From Dendrophyllia cribrosa (Eukaryota > Cnidaria > Anthozoa > Scleractinia > Dendrophylliidae), in NCBI GenBank assembly GCA_024195265.1, contig JAJLRJ010000003.1:31684143-31748142 (forward strand): 64,000 nt of DNA, written 5' to 3'. Below are positions 32,220-42,461 of this stretch, piece after piece (the stretch's first letter is position 1; each line of letters opens with the position of its first letter). The notes beneath the pieces were generated by a model that had not been told where the DNA came from, made no database searches, and saw only the letters and a program-made list of their open reading frames with translations. The position numbers and the translations under genes were made by a program.

Positions 32220-33258
32220 AAAGAAGCTCGCGATGTTTCGTGTTTCTCCATGGGGTGTTTCTTTTGAAATCCAAACTTCACATGTACATGCTTCGATTTA
32301 TTACATACTTAACGAAATTTTGTTTACCGATTTCCATGCAACAGTAATTGCCGTAGCAACAACAGTATGTAGCCCTTTGCTCCAATGTCATTTGTCTCAA
32401 AATCTAGTAAGACATCTAATTGTATTTCTGAAACTTTTTCCTCTCATTTCAAAATTAAAAGTTGTTTTTCGGGATTCTTCTGAGGTTAAAAGCGATTTCA
32501 AATTGACGTTTCGGCCAGTTTAAAAGAAAATAAAAAAGTCTATATGACGGACTGATGTTTTTGTTTTTTATCCGCATTTTGAGGCATATTGTAACAATTA
32601 CGTGAAATGTCAATTGTCATGGTAAAATGCGCGGGAAATTGGATAGCAATCTCATCCGTGGCACCAAGGCCTATTGGTCCACTGTTCAACACAAAAAATA
32701 CCTAACTCTTGGTCCTGATTTAACCCTAACCCTAAGCCCCAACAAGGGTACTCTATGAAAAAGTCATTGCTGAAACTGAAAAGATGTGTTCAGTGATCAA
32801 GGAGGATTGAAGAAAGAAAGGGGTAGGTGAAGACGAAATGGAAACAAAACTTTTACTGAGTCAATTGCTCAAGTATCATTAAAAGACGACACAGTTTCCA
32901 TGCGGCTGTGGTCACCATAGCAACAACAGTAGGTAGCCCTTTGTTCCAAACAATGTCGTTTTTGTCAAAATCTAGTAAGGCGCTTTATCACAGACTTTTG
33001 AGTTTTAAATTGCTCAAGTTATAATAATACAATTATACTTCCTCAAGTAAATCAAAAATCCATTTTTTTTTTGCGGCATGGTTTTGGTCATTCCCAAAAC
33101 ATTTTTCACACCTGAAATTAATAGAGTTATAACTGTCTTGTTATTAAAAGGTCTTTAATAATAGCAAAAACTTTGAAAAGTACATTGAACTCTTCAGGTA
33201 GCCGCGATTGTAAACACGTGAAACTTTTTGTTTTTCATTAAGTATCTTAGAGAGCATT
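32220..33258. other. intron sequence with a repeated ~90 bp segment
   Basis: Segments at about 32325-32415 and 32895-32985 share GTAGCAACAACAGTA-like and GTAGCCCTTTG-TCCAA sequences and an AAAATCTAGTAAG tail. A TTTAACCCTAACCCTAAGC stretch lies at about 32720. No exon seen. Confidence 0.5.
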
Positions 33259-34278
33259 TTAACCAATTGACACCTGAACCGCCCGTAACCGCCCGTACAA
33301 GACTCCACTGCTTTAAAAAATTGTCACTTTCTCAATCGTGCGAACATTGCCTTAACTAGCAGTTGTGAGCATTGACTAGAAAGTCTTTCAAATTGAGATA
33401 CCCAATAAACACAAAAAAGTCAGCGATTTTTGCAGAATATCAGCGTTTGAATTTGGACAATAACAAAAATTACCGTTTTTAACGTCATAGAAAAACAACA
33501 AAAATCACGTTTTTGCCTTTAGTTTTTTTTATTCAAATCATCGTGGCAAACCCAAAAGTCAACATTTACAGCAAAATTCAGTCCTAGTCCTAGCTTAGCA
33601 GTGATTTTTTTTGCTCTTATTCGTTGCTCGGGTCTAGCTACAGCTTCTTATACTAGTGCATACTCAACTTGCCTCGATTTTCAACATCACCACCGCACTG
33701 CATGCTGGGAAATAAACAGATTTTTTTGACAGCGTCCATTCCGTCCTCCACAATTTTCATATATATACTAAGTCCACAGCCACTCTGACCCACCGCCGAA
33801 ATTTCGCGCTTGTTGTGTTCTCCTGTGGTCGCAACTTCCAAAATATGCCGCGGTAGGTCGAGAAATTCATCCAGAGTCGAGTCCCAAAGCTACTTCGTTT
33901 CCAGGCGGCCATTTTTCCAGTTCAACGAGCAACGAGCCAAATTCGTAAACGAAGTACAACACCTAACTCGCTTCATTGAGAAGTGGACTCTGAACTACCT
34001 CCAAGCTTAATGATGCTCATCAGGCAGCTACTAAAGATGAAAAATGGCTGTGAACTTACCAAAAATCGTAGATAATTCATATTGGACCCTTTATTGCAAA
34101 TCAACCAAGCAAAATGAGATCGTCACAATGACGTTTCCAGTAAACTCGAGCCTTCAGTGTTTTAGAACAGCAGCACTTTCAATGGTAACTCCAAATATGA
34201 AGTCACGAAATCCTATGGGGCGTGTGTATGCAGAAAATCACTCAAAGACGTAAAAATCCTCAGGTGTCAATGGGTTAA
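33259..34278. mobile_element. piggyBac-type non-autonomous element, copy 2
   Basis: The element is 33263-34274 (1012 bp) between TTAA sites, collinear and almost identical with copy 1 at 13361-14371. The left end reads CCAATTGACACC instead of CCCATTGACACC; the right end is intact. The same 66-codon open frame is kept at 33810-34010. The low divergence points to recent activity. It sits in the intron between the Roc-COR exon and exon 5. Confidence 0.8.
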
Positions 34279-34314
34279 TATATTGTTTATCTTTTATATC
34301 ATTGTTTATTACAG

Positions 34315-34360
34315 CTTACAATTGTTGAACGTGATGGAAGGCTTTTAACTCCCGAGGAAG
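34315..34360 (+). CDS. exon 5: short linker exon
   Basis: 46 bp between ATTGTTTATTACAG (ends 34314) and GTAAGA at 34361. Phase 0 in, phase 1 out. It reads LTIVERDGRLLTPEE. Small, but both splice sites are strong and the phases fit the flanking exons. Confidence 0.6.
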
Positions 34361-34648
34361 GTAAGATTGTGGTTTAGATAGGTGTTGCAAGCTGAGTAGT
34401 TGCATCAAAAAGCCAATTTTGTCTACTGTTTTGCCCAAGCTGTAAACTTCACTCAACACATGTGAGGAACGACTTCAAGTCTGCAGATGTCTGTTATAGT
34501 GTTTCAAACCTCAAAGGGAAATCAGTTAGATGCATTACTCGAATATAGATAATGCTATAAGTCATCAGTATGGGATTGTTCTCTTTCAACATACTTTTCT
34601 TCCACAGGAAAATGTCATGTCGTGAAATGTTGGCAATTTCTTTTACAG

Positions 34649-34895
34649 AAAATGATGAAAAATTGCTTGCACTACCTAGTAAGGATCTCGAATCACTGTT
34701 GTCGCAGCCGTGTGATTCCAAAGAAGTTGTACTTCAACTGAAAGACTGTCTGCAGTTGGATCAGGCTTCCTTGGAGCAGCCATCCAGACCCCGGAACCAA
34801 AAGATTGATCCGCTGCCTGGCAAGAAAAGCAAAACAGTCAAACAGGCTTGACGTGTTTGAACACCTCAGAGAAATAACACCAGCTGGGACGACAG
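34649..34895 (+). CDS. exon 6: linker ahead of the death domain, frame-disrupted
   Basis: From an acceptor TTTCTTTTACAG (ends 34648) to a GTGAGT donor at 34896. The upstream part, in phase with exon 5, reads [18 protein letters not shown] through SLEQPSRP. The downstream part, in phase with exon 7, reads [20 protein letters not shown] then [11 protein letters not shown]. The two are one frame apart, and the upstream frame hits TGA at 34849. So a one-base indel lies around 34775-34800, or the exon is really two. An alternative acceptor ending at 34607 keeps the end phase but runs into a TGA near 34739. Either the allele is broken or the assembly has a one-base error here. Confidence 0.55.
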
Positions 34896-35044
34896 GTGAG
34901 TTTGTTATCATTGTCTTTACAGTAATCACTCAGAGTGAATAACTATCTAATTTCATTTTTCCACTTTACAGCGGTTACCAAGTTGAGTTTTGGTGGACGC
35001 CATTCAAAGAAAAGCCATTAACGTTTTTTTTGTTACATTCATGC

Positions 35045-35155
35045 GACATGCATTCATTCATTCTTTCATTCATTCATTCATTCATTCATTCACTCATTTA
35101 TTCGCTCATTTATTCACTCACTCGCTCATTCATTCATTCATTCATTCATTCATTC
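35045..35155. repeat. (ATTC)n microsatellite
   Basis: An interrupted run of ATTC units with CTCATTT variants over ~110 bp. Confidence 0.9.
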
Positions 35156-35187
35156 ATACCTAGCAACAGAAATAAATCTCGAATACT

Positions 35188-35261
35188 AATCTTCATTTGT
35201 GAATGAATATGTGTACATGGTATCCTCATAATAAAAATATGTCATTCACAAATGAAGATTA
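35188..35261. repeat. inverted repeat
   Basis: TAATCTTCATTTGTGAATGA pairs with TCATTCACAAATGAAGATTA around a ~34 bp spacer. Possibly a small MITE. Confidence 0.65.
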
Positions 35262-35269
35262 CCTTGATT

Positions 35270-36070
35270 TGATTCACTCTGAAAATGCCCGACTAGTGCA
35301 GTAAATAGTACAAATGTAGGTATTAAAAACATTTGTGTCTATGTATAAATTTTTTAAATTTTTAGTGATATTTTGGAATAAAATTAATGTTGGCAAGCTG
35401 TGGCCATGTGAGCCCGCAGTTACCCTTGTGGTCTGCTACAGTGTATAACACGTGGTGTCCACATTCGGCATATGTCAATCAAGCGCTTAGTTTACCATGT
35501 GAGGCCCCTTTCAATCGACCCATTCTCAGAAGGCTGCATGAGGCACCCCCTCGGCGTGGTGCCTTGTGTCCGATGCCCCTCATCCACCCATCTGGTCGGT
35601 AGGTCCTATCCCCTCCGAGACTTTGCCAGTATATTCCTCGCCCCATTTGGCCCACATATGAGTTTATTGTTGTGTTTTCCTGTGCAACAGAACGTTAAAC
35701 CTTTTTTTATATCAAAGGTTGTCCGCCTTTGGTTTTTTTTAACTACTTTTGTTATTAACTTGGTAAAGCTTACTGGGATCCCTTTGATATGGTTTTCTTC
35801 GTTGGCCCAAGTAGCAACCTTCTATTTTAGTTTACACGCGCTTAGCATTTTCTTGGCAACGATCCTTTGGCTCTGTTGCCTTGAAATCCCTTCCAAGTTC
35901 AAAGAATTTTAACGACTTTTCTTTGCTTGGTGTCCTCCAAAACCCAACTTTGTCCACCTTGATATGACGTACAGTGGGTCGGGTGTGATTAAGAGGTCCT
36001 CAGAGCCTATTCATAAAGTGCAACTGGTCAAACATTTTATGTTTGGTTCGTTCTGACCACGCCCATTTTT
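35270..36070. other. intron sequence with unassigned ORFs
   Basis: Overlapping open frames at 35387-35602 and 35472-35912 have no recognisable domain and no splice signals that I would trust. They are regarded as non-coding. Confidence 0.4.
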
Positions 36071-36075
36071 CCCAG

Positions 36076-36153
36076 GTCCTCTCTTGCCTGAGTGTCGTGA
36101 TATCCGACAGATTCCTTTTCAACAGATGAGAGAACTTACAGTTATGTTGAGCG
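36076..36153 (+). CDS. exon 7: linker to the death domain
   Basis: 78 bp between TTTTTCCCAG (ends 36075) and GTGAGT at 36154, phase 1 on both sides. It reads PLLPECRDIRQIPFQQMREL then TVMLSG, continuing smoothly from exon 6 ([10 protein letters not shown]) into exon 8 (GDEWKMLA). The final LTVMLSG is the start of death-domain helix 1. Confidence 0.65.
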
Positions 36154-36259
36154 GTGAGTTTCACTTGCAGTTGGTTAAATATATTTTTCGTTTTACAAAG
36201 TTAAGTGCTGCGAGGTCTTGTGAGCGTTACATTGGCTTTATTGTCATTGTATAAACATG

Positions 36260-36300
36260 ACATAAATGAATAAATAAATAAATAAATAAATAAATAGACT
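36260..36300. repeat. (AAAT)n microsatellite
   Basis: Ten or so AAAT units. Confidence 0.9.
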
Positions 36301-36499
36301 CCTAATCAATGTTGAGCAGATAAACTAAAACGCACGGATATTTTCGAGTTGCATAGTATTTTTCGTAACCCTGCAAGCAATGTCTGTAATACCATCAGAT
36401 AATGGATTTATTAATTCCAAAGTTATTCTTCAAGTTTTAAAAACCTTTGTGTTTGATGAAACACCTATTTACGTAAGATCTTTTAAAATTCTCATCCAG

Positions 36500-37125
36500 T
36501 GTTGCAGAAACGCACGCACATATAAAGAGCCAGACACACGGTGCAACATCGCATGAAACTTTTGCCACATGATGCAACATTGCACGCAACATCGCATGCA
36601 ACTGTTTCCAACATAACATGGAACATTTCGTGCAACAACTTACGGATTACTATTTAACTATTATAGCGCGAAAGCGCGCGTGATATCACCTATAATTCTT
36701 AGCCGACGAGGCCGTAGGCCAAGTCGGCTAAAATTAGGCGATATCACGCACACGTTTTATAATTCAACACATTGATAACAAAGCACAGTTTGAAGAAAAA
36801 ATATCGAGGCCGGTCCGTCATTTTTGTATTCTTTTGTCAAAATGCGAAATTTACCGCCATCGTTGGATATACGTCATGTACACATAGCGTATATCGATAA
36901 CTTTTTGATCATATTTTGGCAGTGTATCAATGTGTTTAATTATAATTACGGATATAAGTAAGGAGTATTTATGTAGTGGACATGCGATGAGATTGTTGCT
37001 CGCAATGTTGCAGGAGAACATGTAATATTGTATGCAACAATTCAGAGATGGACACACGGTGCAATTTTGTAGTTGCGTGCAATTTTCCACTCATTGTTGC
37101 ATCGTGTGCCGGGGCCTTAAATTGC
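36500..37125. mobile_element. diverged element with GCAACA-rich ends
   Basis: A left part rich in GCAACATCGCATG motifs (36510-36640) faces a right part rich in TGTTGC motifs ending TTGCATCGTGTGCCGGGGCC. CACACGGTGCAA/TTGCATCGTGTG form the outer inverted pair. Between them lies a GCGATATCACGC/GCGTGATATCACC hairpin (36665-36755) and a copy of the segment also seen near 22500-22590. Probably nested old elements; boundaries uncertain. Confidence 0.45.
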
Positions 37126-37760
37126 GCATTTCTTTCCTTATTATGGTAAAACGAATAAAAAAGCCACCAACAAGGAACTCTTATCTTCGACTGTAGTAAC
37201 CAACTGTAGGGAAAAACGCAATATGTAAGCGATAGAAAACTTTGGTAGGTTAACAACAACGGGTTAGCTTAGCAGGTCCAATCTACAACTAAAAATCAGT
37301 CTGAAAATAAGACGCGACTCAAATTGCACAACTCTTTATCCGTTATGCGAAATAATTTGAATTCAGCGTGCGCGCGCAACACTCAGTACAAACAGAAACA
37401 TAGTGCACACTAACTAAACATTTTTTTATATAAAGTTAATGTTACGCGAGGTCGATTTTTAATGCAACATTTTGTTGCGGTAACATGTTGCAAGTCTTTG
37501 AAGCTGATTAACAAACTCGCAATGTGTTGGTAACGGCAGCATGCAAGCGTCATCACAGCAAGGAGTCATCATAAAGAGACAAAATGAGTCTACCCAACTT
37601 ACAATCTTAACGCACAGGGCGCAGGCTTCTCAAGGAAGACCACAGACTGAACGGACTGTTCGGAATGTTCGAACATCTTCCTACTTGATTACTAAAAATA
37701 GGGTTTTAAGTATTTTTTAAGTATACCTTTTTAAAATAAATGAATGTCTCTATGCATGTT
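37126..37760. other. intron sequence, nothing recognised
   Basis: More GTTGCAACA-like motifs near 37460-37540. No exon seen before the acceptor at 37761-37764. Confidence 0.45.
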
Positions 37761-37764
37761 GCAG

Positions 37765-37961
37765 GTGGAGATGAGTGGAAGATGCTTGCTGCAGAATTGG
37801 GCTTGAAACAACACGAGATTCGTTACCTTGACAACCACCGATTTCGGAACCCATGTGATGCTTTGCTGGCGCATATCGCTAATCAGGGCTACAGAAGTGT
37901 GGGATTTCTGTACAATATACTGATCAAATGTAAATTTCCCCTGGTAGCTGACCTTCTGTGA
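37765..37961 (+). CDS. exon 8: death domain and stop
   Basis: After an acceptor CATGTTGCAG (ends 37764) in phase 1, the exon reads GDEWKMLAAELGLKQHEIRY ... VGFLYNILIKCKF-PLVADLL and stops at 37959-37961. This is a death domain: the W near the start of helix 2, the LA..LGL..-EI pattern and a helix 5 ending LY..L are characteristic. Death domains pair with partner death domains to build signalling platforms. A death domain after Roc-COR also occurs in DAPK1. This is a last exon; a clear AATAAA is not seen within the next 200 bp. Confidence 0.8.
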
Positions 37962-38027
37962 GTATTTAAGAGGCAAAGTTTTTAGAATTTTAAAAATGCA
38001 TGTAAGTGAACGGAGAGTGTCATAAGA

Positions 38028-38194
38028 TATATGTTGTGGTTCAAATTTTTCTTTGGTTTAAAAATTTTCAAACCAGTTTTATTTTTGTTTTTCTTTGTCG
38101 CAGATTATGCTAATGAATCTGAGACAAAGAAAAAATTAAATTAAACTGGTTTGAAAATTTTTAAACCAAAGAAAAATTTGAACCACAACATATA
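38028..38194. mobile_element. 167 bp palindromic MITE (ATATGTTGTGGTTCAAAT family)
   Basis: The ends TATATGTTGTGGTTCAAATT and complement match those of the 1.25 kb element at 8310-9562. The AAACCAGTTT/AAACTGGTTT blocks and a central CTTTGTC...GACAAAG pair make almost the whole element one hairpin. TA adjoins each end. It lies ~70 bp after the death-domain stop codon. Confidence 0.75.
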
Positions 38195-38617
38195 CAATGA
38201 CAACTGTATTTTTCTATTTTTTGTACATTGGTAGCCATTGCTATGTATAAAAAAGTTTATCGATTCTTGACTTGGGTTAGTTCTTCCATTTTCCATTTTA
38301 GGTCATAGTAGTAATAAAGGGTCATTTTACGCCTGTTTACTAGATAGGTACGGGATAGTATAAGGGATAGGTATTGGTATTGGTAAATCATTAATTATGT
38401 ATTAACCATGACATCATTTTGAATACTGGTAAGCAATTAACTACCCTTCGCTTTATACCAACATAAACTTGCCCGCTTTATACTAACACTGAAAGAAATG
38501 GAAGGAACCGGAAGTGAGGGAAAAAGAGATAATTAGTCGGGCTACTTGACTGTAAGCCAAGTACGAGAATTTAGTTTTATCGACTGAGTCGATAAGGTAA
38601 ATTGACCACCGTAAAAA

Positions 38618-38666
38618 GATTCAAATAGCTGACGTTTCGAGCGCTAGCCCTTCGTCGGAGCGAATC
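38618..38666 (-). ncRNA. hammerhead-like motif in the short Penelope insertion (1)
   Basis: Same 49 bp motif as at 58891-58939, minus strand. Confidence 0.3.
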
Positions 38667-38868
38667 CTATCGTTGTCTTCGGTTCGTTCGGTGAGAAAGC
38701 TGTTGAGTAAGAAATATTGATGTAAAAAGTTAATGGTCGCAGCGAATAAACAACAAATGAATGGGGTTAGTTTCTAGAGAAACTGTGGTGCTGCGTCGGT
38801 GGGGGGATGAAACACGAGAATTTAGTTTTATCGACTGAGTCGATAAGGTAAATTGACCACCGTAAAAA

Positions 38869-38917
38869 GATTCAAATAGCTGACGTTTCGAGCGCTAGCC
38901 CTTCGTCGGAGCGAATC
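38869..38917 (-). ncRNA. hammerhead-like motif in the short Penelope insertion (2)
   Basis: Second minus-strand copy of the motif, ~250 bp from the first. Confidence 0.3.
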
Positions 38918-39039
38918 CGGTGGTCAATTTACCTTATCGACTCAGTCGATAAAACTAAATTCTCGTGTTTCATCCCCCCACCGACGCAGCACCACAGTTT
39001 CTCTAGAAACTAACCCCATTCATTTGTAAGCCAAGTAGC

Positions 39040-40384
39040 CCGACTTATAAAATGAGTTGTGTACCTTTTTTTAAGAAAAGTTGTGCTTTTCAAGTGGTTT
39101 GTAGCCTGCGGCAAAATGTTAGTGATGTCATATTAGTTGATTTAGCAATATCAATCAAGGTTATGGATGAATTCACGTTTTTGGCGTTAGATTTTATGTG
39201 TAGTGTGACAATAGAATTAATTATTGTACCTTAGGGGCACTTACAAGACCCTTTGAACCACGGTCGATATTTGTCAAAATCGCTTTAGCGTTTACCGAAG
39301 TCTTTTTTATAATTAAAAAACTTTGTGATTTAACCTTATACATGTCTGCTCAACGAAAAAAGAACCATGTAGGGGAATTATTTTGCATAATATTTTATTG
39401 CTGTACGTGATTCAATTGCTGAAAACTATTACACAAAATAAAAGTTACAAATTTGGTTCAATGAGCGGGTAAAAAAAATATACCTATGAACATGAGAAAA
39501 ATACAATAATGAGAATGAACCGATCGAAAACTTACATCTGATGTTAGACTCCGAGGATAAAGCGAACAGAAAGGTAAAATTGACAATTTGATGTGGTGAG
39601 ATAATTGAGACTAAAAAAGAAGGATTTTGAAGTGTATTTAAGGGATACTAAATGTGCATTCCGCACATAGAGGAAATACCGGTATTACAAAAGTAACACA
39701 AGGATAAAAAATATCGTTAGCGTGACAACGTCACAGATGATACAGCATTCATCCCCTGTTGCCTGTTCTTCTGATCTGAGAGAGAGTTTTGTCTGACCTT
39801 AACGTCCAGTGGACGTTAAGCGGGGAACTTGTGAATATGTCGACGGCCCCTTACTTTTTTAATAATTAAATATGAGCAAGGATTTCCGAAAACAGCCTCA
39901 AATAATAAATTTATTGGATGATAAACGTAAAAGGCGAAATCGGTTTATTGCGTTCGACGAAGGAGAACGCATACTATTTCGGTCCCTTTTCCCGCGGGTA
40001 TCGATCTTGATGCCATATGATTTCAGGGTTTGGATGCCATCTTGGACTGGCTGGCTGGCTGGCACAAATGGGAACTGGTATTTACAAGTGCAGTGAAATT
40101 ACTTTCGACGACAACCATGTTTTTCTGTTGTTGTTATATTTCGTGCTGTCCTTCGTGTTTTCTTCTGCCTTTGCTGTTTTTCGCAGTTCTTTCCCAAGGT
40201 AAGTGAAGTTTTATAGATTTATTCGAACTTCCCCTTGAAAATATGACTAAAGCTACTTATCAGAAAACTGTGCAGTGGTTTCTAGGAAACACGCTGCGAT
40301 TCGCCCCGACTACGATAGCGAGTTGTGATGTGTCAATTCAGCTGCTTTTCTTAGGAGATTCAACTTCTCTCTGCGCTCAGACTC
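39040..40384. other. interior of the 4.1 kb element, no gene recognised
   Basis: Small ORFs at 39872-40096 and 40017-40202 show no family resemblance that I trust. Confidence 0.4.
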
Positions 40385-40567
40385 GTGAGACTCGATCAAT
40401 ATAAAACTCCAGGAGTCTCATATGTAGGTCTTAGCAGGAATAAAACATTATCATCATATGTTATTGAGCCAATTACCTATGAGCGGTTAACAAGTTTAAA
40501 ATCATCAAATACTTTGCGGTATCGACTGACTGAGGAAGACAGACTGGACCGAATGGCATTAGCACAA
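40385..40567 (+). pseudogene. Pif1-like helicase C-terminal fragment
   Basis: Reads YKTPGVSYVGLSRNKTLSSY, then IEPITYERL and RYRLTEEDRLDRMAL. The pattern GVxYVALSRV..L..L..EP.....RL is the C-terminal helicase motif VI region of Pif1/Helitron-type helicases, with the motif VI arginine in SR kept. It is about 60 residues of a >500-residue domain. Confidence 0.55.
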
Positions 40568-40787
40568 TAGATTTCATAACACTGAACACCATCATTCGTT
40601 CTGTTATAATCCAACCAAAGTGTTTAGACATGGTTTTACAGCTAGGGGAATGTATGTGCTTCCCCCGATTAATAGTTATCATTTATTACATAAGACTTGC
40701 AATAATATAATTTGTCAATTAGGTAAGTAGGACAAACATGTGTTTAAGTAATTTACTCTTAGTTTAATTTTCCCTCACTTCAAGTTT

Positions 40788-40989
40788 TTTTGTTCTTATC
40801 TTCTTTTCTCAGGTTATCTACCCATGCCTTAGGTAAGGTAAGTCCTTGACTTTTGTAAATTGTTATTGCCCATGCAAGTGCAAGTTGGAAGTCATCTGAT
40901 AATTGATAATTGAGCTGAGGCAGTGACTGGGCATATGGGTACACAAGATGGAAGACTGTGACTGAGAGATGGACCTTTGTAGGCGTCAA
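40788..40989 (-). pseudogene. Pif1-like helicase motif V fragment
   Basis: On the minus strand LALAWAITIYKSQGLTLPKA matches the AYAITIHKSQGLTL block of Pif1-like helicases. In a normal protein it comes shortly before the fragment at 40385-40567, but here it lies ~220 bp away on the other strand, so an inversion or two separate copies must be assumed. Confidence 0.55.
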
Positions 40990-41029
40990 ATTTTACAATA
41001 ACTGCTATTGCCAAATCAGGTTATTTATT

Positions 41030-41175
41030 TTTGCTTTTAAACATAAACTAACGAATATTTGAATAATTTTTTTCAAAAGAAGATTTTGTTGTCCATTTTT
41101 ATGTGTTTGTTCATTAATTTCATGGGTTGAAAAGCGATTTTATGTAAACGAAACAAGACTTGGATTTTATAGTTC
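41030..41175 (+). repeat. dispersed repeat shared with 25815-25955
   Basis: Same unit as at 25815-25955, from TTTTAAACATAAACTAA to TGGATTTTATAGTTC. Confidence 0.6.
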
Positions 41176-41225
41176 TAAACTGAAAATATCCAGAGAATAT
41201 GACAACGATATAATAACTGCCACTC

Positions 41226-41236
41226 CTTGTCCAGCC

Positions 41237-41275
<39 letters not shown>

Positions 41276-41340
41276 CACCACCACCACCACCACCACCACC
41301 ACCACCACTTTTGGCCCTCACCTCCACCTCCCACTTCCTC
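41226..41340. repeat. poly-C tract followed by (CCA)n
   Basis: A C run of over 40 bases passes into about ten CCA units and a CCTCACCTCCACCTCCC tail. It creates Gly- and Trp-rich ORFs on the minus strand that are spurious. The G-rich strand is a strong quadruplex candidate. Confidence 0.85.
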
Positions 41341-41869
41341 ACCCCCTCGTACCATCACCCCACCCTGTCGAACGCACTCCCCTAATTTCCAATTACTACA
41401 AGTTTATAGAAATACAGCCCAACGTTATAAGTATTTCAAGAGAGAAGACGATCGGTTACATCGTAAAGATTGATTTCCTTATCATTTGTGCTGTACATGG
41501 ATTTGAGTAGTTTGTACTGAGTTAAATAAAAACCGCTTTTGTTGTCACAATGATTTGCTATAACTTTAATGCGTTTTGTTATCATTAAATGTATTTTGAA
41601 CTTAATAAAGTGTGGTTTTATTTAGCACTCGCGCGTAATTTCGAGGTGTTAATTTTTCATGCAAATTTAGTTCAGTGTAAGTTCGTCTAATTAAACTGTG
41701 CGTAAAAGTTTGAACTTTGAACATTCAGTTTGTTTTCCTCCGCCGGTAAAGTCGTGTAATCAAAACTTATAGTGGGTGATAGGTGGGGAACTCAAAATCG
41801 ACATAGAGTCTAGCGATGAATGATGTGGTAAATAAGAATAAGAAACGGTTTAAAAATATAGGATGGAAA

Positions 41870-41940
41870 AAACAATGGAGCGAAGCGGACTCGAACCGCT
41901 ATCTCTCGCTATTTGCAAGGTGAGTACTCTACCCTACCCC
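41870..41940 (-). mobile_element. tRNA-like SINE fragment
   Basis: On the minus strand GGTAGAGTACTCACCTTGCAA and AGCGGTTCGAGTCCGCT form an A-box-like arm, an anticodon-like arm with TGC, and a T-arm. This resembles a tRNA-Ala(UGC)-type head, but the acceptor stem is not evident. It lies inside the 4.1 kb element. Confidence 0.4.
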
Positions 41941-42461
41941 TTTTCGTTAAACCATTACAAAAAGTATGTTCTTAAAAAATTATCTCTTTTTCCCTCACTT
42001 CTGGTTCCTTACATTCCTTTCAGTGTTAGTATAAAGCCGGCAAGTTTGGGCAAGCCTATTGTGTTGGTATAAGTTAATTGTTAACCTATCCACTTTTCAG
42101 TAATTAAATGTATAGGCACACAGCCCACAGCTCATTTTATAAGTCGGGCTAATTATCTCTTTTCCCTCACTTCCGGTTCCTTCCATTCCTTTCAGTGTTA
42201 GTATAAAGCGGGCAAGTTTAGCGGAAGGTAGTTAATTGCTTACCTATCCAAAATGAAATAAGGTAGTTAATTGCTTAACTATCTACTTTTCACTAATTAA
42301 ATGGATAGTTGTTTTCTGAAAAGAATATTAACAAAGGGAATGCAGAATAACACAAAAGGTATAGGTAGCTGACGTCATGGTTAATACACAATTAATGATT
42401 TACCTATACCTATCCCTTATACTATCCCTAACCTATCCAGTAAACAGGCGTAAAATGATCC

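Larger units (their letters stand above)
38551..39037 (-). mobile_element. short Penelope-like insertion with 13-bp target duplication
   Basis: The insert is 38564-39024 (461 bp), flanked by the direct repeat TGTAAGCCAAGTA (38551-38563, 39025-39037). It consists only of end sequences: two tandem minus-strand copies of the Penelope terminal segment (38564-38678 and 38816-38920) and then a partial inverted copy of the same unit (to 39024). No coding part remains. The terminal segment is the same as at 54119-54190 and 58885-58994. Confidence 0.75.
38319..42461. mobile_element. 4.1 kb element with long inverted repeats and Pif1-like fragments
   Basis: The ends are GGGTCATTTTACGCCTGTTT (38319) and GTAAACAGGCGTAAAATGATCC (to 42461). 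The arms share further blocks: CCCGCTTTATACTAACACTG, GGAACCGGAAGTGAGGG and GCCCGACTTATAAAATGAG. Without the Penelope piece inserted in the left arm (38564-39024) the arms are ~300 bp. The interior holds two pieces of a Pif1-like helicase in opposite orientation, a poly-C/CCA tract and a tRNA-like fragment. No transposase is recognised. The flanks have no obvious target duplication. Confidence 0.6.

Noticed and set aside
35387..35912. Overlapping open frames of 71 and 146 codons in an intron
   Set aside because: Composition and hydrophobic runs do not resemble a conserved protein, and no splice sites support them.
41120..41358. Gly/Val/Trp-rich frames on the minus strand
   Set aside because: They are translations of the poly-C and CCA repeats.
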